This document shows, one piece after another, positions 58,525 to 64,000 of a stretch of 64,000 nucleotides of DNA. Source of the stretch: Ashinkailepas kermadecensis (Eukaryota; Arthropoda; Thecostraca; Neolepadidae). The first letter of the stretch is position 1. Every line of letters begins with the position of its first letter. The position numbers and the translations under genes were made by a program. The notes under the pieces are model-generated. The model was not told the origin of the DNA. It did no database searches and saw nothing but the letters and a program-made list of their open reading frames with translations. Where the stretch lies: contig JAOTOM010002336.1 of NCBI GenBank assembly GCA_034440615.1, positions 34,985 through 98,984 of the forward strand, written 5' to 3'.

Positions 58525-59094
58525 GTGAGCCACAGGTCGAGAGTGTAGACAGTCTAAGGCAGTCGGAGATGACCAGTGGCGCACTGCCCAATGTGTTAAA
58601 TTGCGATGTGCCCGAAGCTAGTTGAGCTCTATGCCATGGGCGTAGGTTTATGCAAATTATGGGGGGGGCACAATACTTGAAGACAATGACAGGGTCGATA
58701 TTGATTGGGGGCATACCACATAGGGTCCTATGTTCAAGTTAATATTATTGAGGAGGCACAGCCAACATTGAGGGGAGTGTAATTTTGCATTTGCAAGTGC
58801 CCTTCCAAAACCATACACAGCTACACCATTACTCTATGCCATGAACAAGCAAGTCATTTAATGTATGCAGCGAGGCTCCGCCAGCCTTGCGCGTATCTTG
58901 GCTGGACATTATGATCTCTTGTACTCGGTTTTGAAAGTGTGGCACTTGCGTGTGTTTCCCATGGAACGAAAGCCTATCTCGGCATCACAGGGGTGCGCTT
59001 CTGTCTGATTGAATGATGGGCTTTACATTGCAACATGACAATTGACACCTCCTTTCCCTTCCCTCCCCGCATTGTCTTTGGCTCCTCCCTCCCA
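58525..59094. other. Intron 5, left part, no feature
   Basis: Unrecognised intronic sequence. Confidence 0.5.
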
Positions 59095-59280
59095 GCTGCG
59101 TCACAGCAGCAGACTGCTGACGGCTGACCAACCGACAGCTCTCACCCCCCAGCTGGTTATTGCCGGCCCAGTCAGCTGATTATTGCCAGCCCAGGTGGCT
59201 GCTGTGTCAGCTGATATTGCCAGCCCAGCTGGCTGCTGTCAGCTGATTGTTGCCAGCTCAGCTGGCTGCTATGTCGTCGT
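59095..59280. repeat. Degenerate CAGCTGATTATTGCCAGC repeat
   Basis: About five units of 28-37 bp with CAGCTGAT and GCTGGCTGCT. Confidence 0.75.
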
Positions 59281-59494
59281 GCTCTGCTGGCGACGATTTG
59301 TGACAGTCGGATGTCGGGCGGATCGTTTTATAGCCCTGTTTGACTCTGCCACTGATGCGTTTAGTCTCTGTTAATACGCCGTGACCTTGTCTGTCATATG
59401 CGTCTACACATGTCTGTCATATACATCTACATATGTCTGTCATACCTTTACACTATGTCACCATCTGACTCGCTTTGCCGTAACTGATGCCCAC

Positions 59495-59791
59495 CTCCCT
59501 ATCTGACCCACGTGACTCCGCCCGCCCCAGGTGATCTCGCCCGCCCCAGGTGACCCTGCGCCACCCACGTGACCTCGCCCGCTCCACGTGACCTCGCCCG
59601 CTCCACGTGACCTCGCCCGCTCCACGTGACCTCGCCCGCTCCACGTGACCTCGCCCGCTCCACGTGACCTCGCCCGCTCCACGTGACCTCGCCCGCTCCA
59701 CCCACGTGACCTCGCCAGCCCCAAGTGACCTTACACCACCCACGTGACCTTGCACCACCGACGTGACGCCGCCTGACTCACGTGACCGCAG
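59495..59791. repeat. 19-bp minisatellite CCACGTGACCTCGCCCGCT ending at the exon 6 acceptor
   Basis: About fourteen units, with the central seven identical. The final CTCACGTGACCGCAG is the acceptor of exon 6 itself. Each complete unit contains CACGTGAC. Confidence 0.96.
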
Positions 59792-59992
59792 GTGGAGCTA
59801 AGTGAGGGCGCCGGCCGGGTGCGAGTTAAGACGGAGATGACGTCGCCGATGACGTCACCGGCCATGTGCGAGGCGCTGGACGGTACGGCGGGCAGCTGCG
59901 TGTTCTGCAAGAAGCACTTCGTCAGCGCCGACGACCTGAAGGATCACATCAGCCGCGTCCACGTCACCGACAAGCTTGAGAAACAGTTCAAG
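59792..59992 (+). CDS. BTB-C2H2 zinc-finger gene, coding exon 6 (first C2H2 finger)
   Basis: 201 nt, phase 0, acceptor GACCGCAG (59791), donor GTGAGT (59993). After VELSEGAGRVRVKTEM, a finger reads C-VF-C, twelve residues (KKHFVSADDLKD), H-ISRV-H: a CX2CX12HX4H zinc finger. RVKTEMTS contains a VKTE consensus SUMOylation site. The exon ends KLEKQFK just before the next finger. Separating fingers by an intron is common in this class. Confidence 0.93.
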
Positions 59993-60002
59993 GTGAGTCA
60001 CG

Positions 60003-60915
60003 GCGGCGAGGACGAACGATAGAGGACGAACGATAGAGGACGAACGATAGAGGACGACGAACGATAGAGGAGGACGAACGATAGAGGACGACGAACGATA
60101 GAGGACGACGAACGATAGAGGACGACGAACGATAGAGGACGACGAACGATAGAGGACGACGAACGATAGAGGACGACGAACGATAGAGGACGACGAACGA
60201 TAGAGGACGACGAACGATAGAGGACGACGAACGATAGAGGACGACGAACGATAGAGGACGACGAACGATAGAGGACGACGAACGATAGAGGACGACGAAC
60301 GATAGAGGACGACGAACGATAGAGGACGACGAACGATAGAGGACGACGAACGATAGAGGACGACGAACGATAGAGGACGACGAACGATAGAGGACGACGA
60401 ACGATAGAGGACGACGAACGATAGAGGACGACGAACGATAGAGGACGACGAACGATAGAGGACGACGAACGATAGAGGACGACGAACGATAGAGGACGAC
60501 GAACGATAGAGGACGACGAACGATAGAGGACGACGAACGATAGAGGACGACGAACGATAGAGGACGACGAACGATAGAGGACGACGAACGATAGAGGACG
60601 ACGAACGATAGAGGACGACGAACGATAGAGGACGACGAACGATAGAGGACGACGAACGATAGAGGACGACGAACGATAGAGGACGACGAACGATAGAGGA
60701 CGACGAACGTGACGACGAACGATAGAGGACGACGAACGATAGAGGACGACGAACGATAGAGGACGGCGAACGATAGAGGACGGCGAACGATAGAGGACGG
60801 CGAACGATAGAGGACGGCGAACGATAGAGGAGGGCGAACGATAGAGGAGGGCGAACGATAGAGGACGGCGAACGATAGAGGACGGCGAACGATAGAGGAG
60901 GACGAACGATAGATG
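60003..60915. repeat. 17-bp minisatellite GAGGACGACGAACGATA in intron 6, about 53 copies
   Basis: Begins directly at the exon 6 donor (GTGAGTCACGGCGGCGAGGA) and is almost perfectly homogeneous from 60100 to 60700, with GGCGAACG variants toward the right. Such homogeneity suggests recent expansion. Confidence 0.97.
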
Positions 60916-61141
60916 CTGTATGAGATGTTACGAACGGTGAATGGTGACAGCTATTTACTCGCTATGCTCGTGTGTGGCCTCCACGGTTTGAAGACTTTTA
61001 CCGGATTGAAAGATTGTAGTTCCGCTCCGTGTGGAGGAGTAGTCTCAAATTCTGTATTCCTCTTCAGCTAGGAGCAATAGCGATAAGAGCTCCCACGGAA
61101 TTTCTGCAATGGCGTTCGTCATGTTTGTGCTTGATATCTCG

Positions 61142-61245
61142 CAACCGGGGGATTGCGGAGTCAATCCGCAGCCAGTCGGCGTGAGCGGTTGGCGCCGTTT
61201 TTTTTTGTCGCAGCAGCTGCATCGTAAAATAACTCTGCGCCCCTC
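61142..61245 (+). mobile_element. Diverged SINE family B fragment in intron 6
   Basis: GCAGCCAGTCGGCGTGAGCG, TTGGCGCCG and CATCGTAAAATAACTC follow the family body and tail. Confidence 0.5.
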
Positions 61246-61343
61246 TTCCCCTCCTGCAGTGTTACCACGTCACTTCGAGCCCTGCCATCGTCATTGCCGC
61301 GTGACTGACTGACTGTGACTCTGACTTGACTGCTGTGCTGTGC

Positions 61344-61432
61344 GTGCTGGCTGTGACTGTGACTGTGACTGTGACTGTGACTGTGACTGTGACTGTGACT
61401 GTGACTGTGACTGTGACTGTGACTCTGACTGA
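61344..61432. repeat. (GTGACT)n hexamer array
   Basis: About fourteen hexamers ending 22 bp before the exon 7 acceptor. GTGACT contains TGAC on every unit. Confidence 0.96.
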
Positions 61433-61454
61433 TCGTGACACCTGCCTCCCTCAG

Positions 61455-61628
61455 TGCGACTACTGTCCGGCGGCATTCGCGCGGTCGGCCCACCTGAAGC
61501 GGCACGTGCGCACACACACGGGCGAGCGGCCGTACGCGTGCGGCGTGTGTCCGCGCGCCTTCAGCCGACAGGACAAGCTCAAGTGTCACATGGATCGTCA
61601 CACGGAGGATGAGCGGCGCAAGGTGCAG
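61455..61628 (+). CDS. BTB-C2H2 zinc-finger gene, coding exon 7 (second and third C2H2 fingers)
   Basis: 174 nt, phase 0, acceptor CTGCCTCCCTCAG (61454), donor GTGAGA (61629). Two canonical fingers: C-DY-C, X12, H-VRT-H, then the linker TGERPYA, then C-GV-C, X12, H-MDR-H. The HTGERPYAC linker is typical of DNA-binding tandem fingers. Helix residues are RSAHLKR and RQDKLKC. All zinc ligands are present, so binding is expected. Together with exon 6 the protein has three fingers. Confidence 0.96.
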
Positions 61629-61970
61629 GTGAGACAGACGTGGCTCGTCCCCACCCGTGCCCTGTCCCTGCCACACCTGTGTCGTATCACAAGCGTTCGG
61701 TGAAAGTGGAGCGTGGCGGGAAGCGTGCTTACACCTGAAGCTGGGTATTTCGCTTGTTCACGCCTTTTGCTGATGCTGTGAATTGTCCGGCTCCGAAGAA
61801 CACGTTTGCGCGCGGAAGTTTTGGGAGTAGCATCGATATGTAATATTAGGATATTAGTCCACCAGATCGGAATGCTGCATTCCGATCCCCACTACGTGTG
61901 CGCAAAACTCTGACGACTAGAGCTCGGCATAGCACACTCGGCGACCAACCGGCTAGCTTTGTGATGGCCA

Positions 61971-62000
61971 TCACGTGCCATCACGTGATGGCACGTGGTG
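61971..62000. promoter_or_regulatory. Three CACGTG E-boxes at exact 10-bp spacing
   Basis: CACGTG at 61972-61977, 61982-61987 and 61992-61997, inside CCATCACGTGATGG, which is a perfect 14-bp palindrome. Located in intron 7, about 40 bp before the exon 8 acceptor. Rest of 61629-61970 is unremarkable. Confidence 0.7.
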
Positions 62001-62037
62001 GAGGCTCGGCCCGACAGCTGCCTTCCTGTGCCGACAG

Positions 62038-62367
62038 ACGCCGGACGGCTCGTCTCTGCCCAGCCCCACCACCAGCATGCAGAGCTACCTGCGCAGCCTG
62101 AACCGCGGCCTGGCGCTGGCGTCCCCGCGTCAGGCGGCCCTCACGCTGGACCAGCTGTACCCGTGCCCGCTGCCGAGCCTGCCGCCCGGCTCGTCCAACC
62201 CGGGCCTGCCCTACCTGCAGACCATCCTGGACGACGTGCAGATCGTGCGTGACAAGAAGCCCGCCTCCTACTACCGCAACATCAAGCGCTCCAGCTCGGA
62301 GAGCCTGCTCAGCTCGGTGCGCAGGCTGGGCGAGTGCACCATCAAGGTGGCGACTCCTGTTGAGTGA
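62038..62367 (+). CDS. BTB-C2H2 zinc-finger gene, terminal coding exon 8
   Basis: Acceptor TGTGCCGACAG (62037), phase 0. Reads TPDGSSLPSPTTSMQSYLRS, then a leucine-rich TLDQLYPCPLPSLPPG, YLQTILDDVQIVRDKKPASY and KRSSSESLLSSVRRLGE, ending ...TIKVATPVE with TGA at 62365-62367. No known domain; the serine and basic stretch looks disordered. An alternative reading is that AAG/GTGGCG at 62346 is a donor and the frame continues in a further exon outside view. No AATAAA was found downstream in the window. Confidence 0.88.
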   Translation, partial: TPDGSSLPSPTTSMQSYLRSLNRGLALASPRQAALTLDQLYPCPLPSLPPGSSNPGLPYLQTILDDVQIVRDKKPASYYRNIKRSSSESLLSSVRRLGECTIKVATPVE

Positions 62368-63065
62368 CTGAGTGTGTGGTGGAGTGCGTGTGACGCGTGG
62401 TCCGGGTGTGACGAGGCACACGCGTGACGCGTGGTCCGGGTGTGACGAGGCACACGCGTGGTCCGGGTGTGACGAGGCACGCGCGTGACGCGTGGTCCGG
62501 GTGTGACGAGCACACTCGTGACGCGTGGTCGCGCCCGGGTGTGACGAGGCACGCGCGTGACGCGTGGTCCGGGTGTGACGAGGCACGCGCGTGACGCGTG
62601 GTCCGGGTGTGACGAGGCACACTCGGTGTGACGCGTGGTTCCGGGTGTGACGAGGCACACTCGTGACGCGTGGTCCGGGTGTGACGAGGCACACTCGTGA
62701 CGCGTGGTCCGGGTGTGACGAGGCACACTCGTGACGCGTGGTCCGGGTGTGACGAGGCACGCGCGTGACGCGCGTCCGACGCGTGGTCGGGTGTGGCACG
62801 CGCGTGACGCGCGTGGTCCGACGAGGTACACGCGTGACGCGTGGTCCGGGTGTGACGAGGCACGCGCGTGACGCGTGGTCCGGGTGTGACGAGGCACACG
62901 TGACGCGTGGTCCGGGTGTGACGAGGCACGCGTGACGCGTGGTCCGGGTGTGACGAGGCACGCGCGTGACGCGTGGTCCGGGTGTGACGAGGCACACGCG
63001 TGACGCGTGGTCGGGTGTAACGAGGCACGCGCGTGAGCGTGGTCCGGGTGTGATGAGGCACGCGC
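62368..63065. repeat. 34-bp minisatellite immediately after the stop codon, about 20 copies
   Basis: Unit contains GTCCGGGTGTGACGAGGCAC and GCGTGACGCGTG, with ACGCGT repeated. If the terminal exon assignment is right, this array is the start of the 3'UTR. The 200-368 residue frames on the - strand are artefacts. Confidence 0.96.
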
Positions 63066-64000
63066 GGACCGTAAGCTCGCGGAACATCGCAGCGCGACCC
63101 TGCTCCGTCCGCGCCCCTGACGCCGACCCGTGCGTCCGCTCCAGTCGACAGGCTAAAATTGGAAAAAGACCGGCGACACGACCGGCCCTGGCACGCCGGT
63201 CCTCGTGGCTGGATGGAGCCCACTGGGGCTGGCGGGTGTTAGTGGTTGCTCGTCAACGGCTCACGGCTGCTTTTTGAGCGGCTCAGCTGGTGTCGCCTGC
63301 GTTGAATAGCGTTAGCACCGGCGCCAGGCACAGGCGGCGGTGTAAGCTTTGGTAATGTCGACACAAGTCGCCAAGTGCATTTGTGGCAACAATTCCATAA
63401 TTCAGCTTTAACTGCCATCCGTGGGTTTGTGCAGGATCCTTCTGTTGGCTTATCGTGTTTCGGTCGGAGAATAGTCGGTCCTTGTCCGATCTCGCGCTTC
63501 CGCCGTGCGTGCCGCGTGGTGCACGTGGCACACATGGTACACGTGGTATTACTGATGGTGGCGCGTGTCACATCGGCGCGTGAAGTGACCATCTTTGTCT
63601 AAGATACAGATATTTGTGAATGCTGCCTCACTGGTGCCGCTTCAAACCCTCTTCCAGTTCACCATGCCAGTAGTCTTTTTAACACCAAAAAGGCTTCAAT
63701 CTCCAAAATATGCTTTATTTTGACCATCCGATGGCAATTTTATATTGACTTCCAGCGCAGTTTCCATGCTTGGCTGGCAGTGCGGAGATTCAAGCGAATT
63801 ATGAGTCTCTCGGCACCCATGCTATATTGGTCGCGTTTTGTCTACGCAGGTATCGGCCCAATTGTCAGCTGCAGCTAAGATACCGACGATGACGCGCAAC
63901 TTGTTCGAATTTTGTTGTCCACCCCTCGATGAACCTCTAAAAAAGCGCCCAGAAACTCCCAGGTGACATCCCAATTATTGGGCAGTTCCACTAGACTACC
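63066..64000. other. No recognisable gene
   Basis: Unrecognised. TTTATT at about 63715 would be an AATAAA poly(A) signal on the - strand, but no - strand exon is visible. Confidence 0.45.

Noticed and set aside
61981..63223. 200-368 residue - strand frames
   Set aside because: Antisense of exon 8 and of the 34-bp array.

Overview
This window looks like nuclear DNA from an invertebrate animal, probably an arthropod. The evidence is one intron-rich BTB/zinc-finger gene with GT-AG introns and GC-rich coding exons, tRNA-derived SINEs, two decayed Penelope-like retroelements, hAT-like foldback elements, and a very high density of micro- and minisatellites. Base use is CpG-rich. A crustacean (barnacle-like) genome is possible, but this is an impression and not demonstrated. 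There is no prokaryotic operon structure.

Only one gene is well supported. It lies on the + strand at 52990-62367, with eight exons that join in frame into a BTB-C2H2 zinc-finger protein of about 514 residues: BTB domain (exons 1-3), a basic/proline-serine linker (exons 4-5), one C2H2 finger (exon 6), two linked C2H2 fingers (exon 7) and a serine-rich C-terminus (exon 8). The first coding exon opens with a splice acceptor and 5'UTR, so at least one non-coding first exon must lie upstream. A CpG-rich promoter-like block with a full CRE and a downstream GTGAGT donor at 17695-18020 is one candidate, and 35165-35520 is another.

Layout: 1-10300 is intergenic-like DNA with minisatellites (79-, 43-, 32- and 35-bp units), a hAT-like MITE and copies of another dispersed repeat. 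10797-13903 holds two Penelope-like element (PLE) remnants on the - strand, separated and bounded by A/T, TA, CA and GA simple repeats. 14083-31030 alternates simple repeats, CpG-rich blocks and unrecognised sequence, with an 87-bp palindrome at 28802. 31960-52900 is rich in SINEs and minisatellites. 52990-62367 is the gene, and nearly every intron carries a tandem array, several of which start or end exactly at a splice site. 62368-63065 is an array immediately after the stop codon. 63066-64000 shows nothing recognisable.

Most long open frames in the window are artefacts of minisatellites, whose units stay open in several frames. They are not reported as genes. The most unusual feature is in intron 4 of the gene, between exons 4 and 5: a tandem array in which each ~76-bp unit is a complete 3' splice-site module plus the first bases of the next exon.
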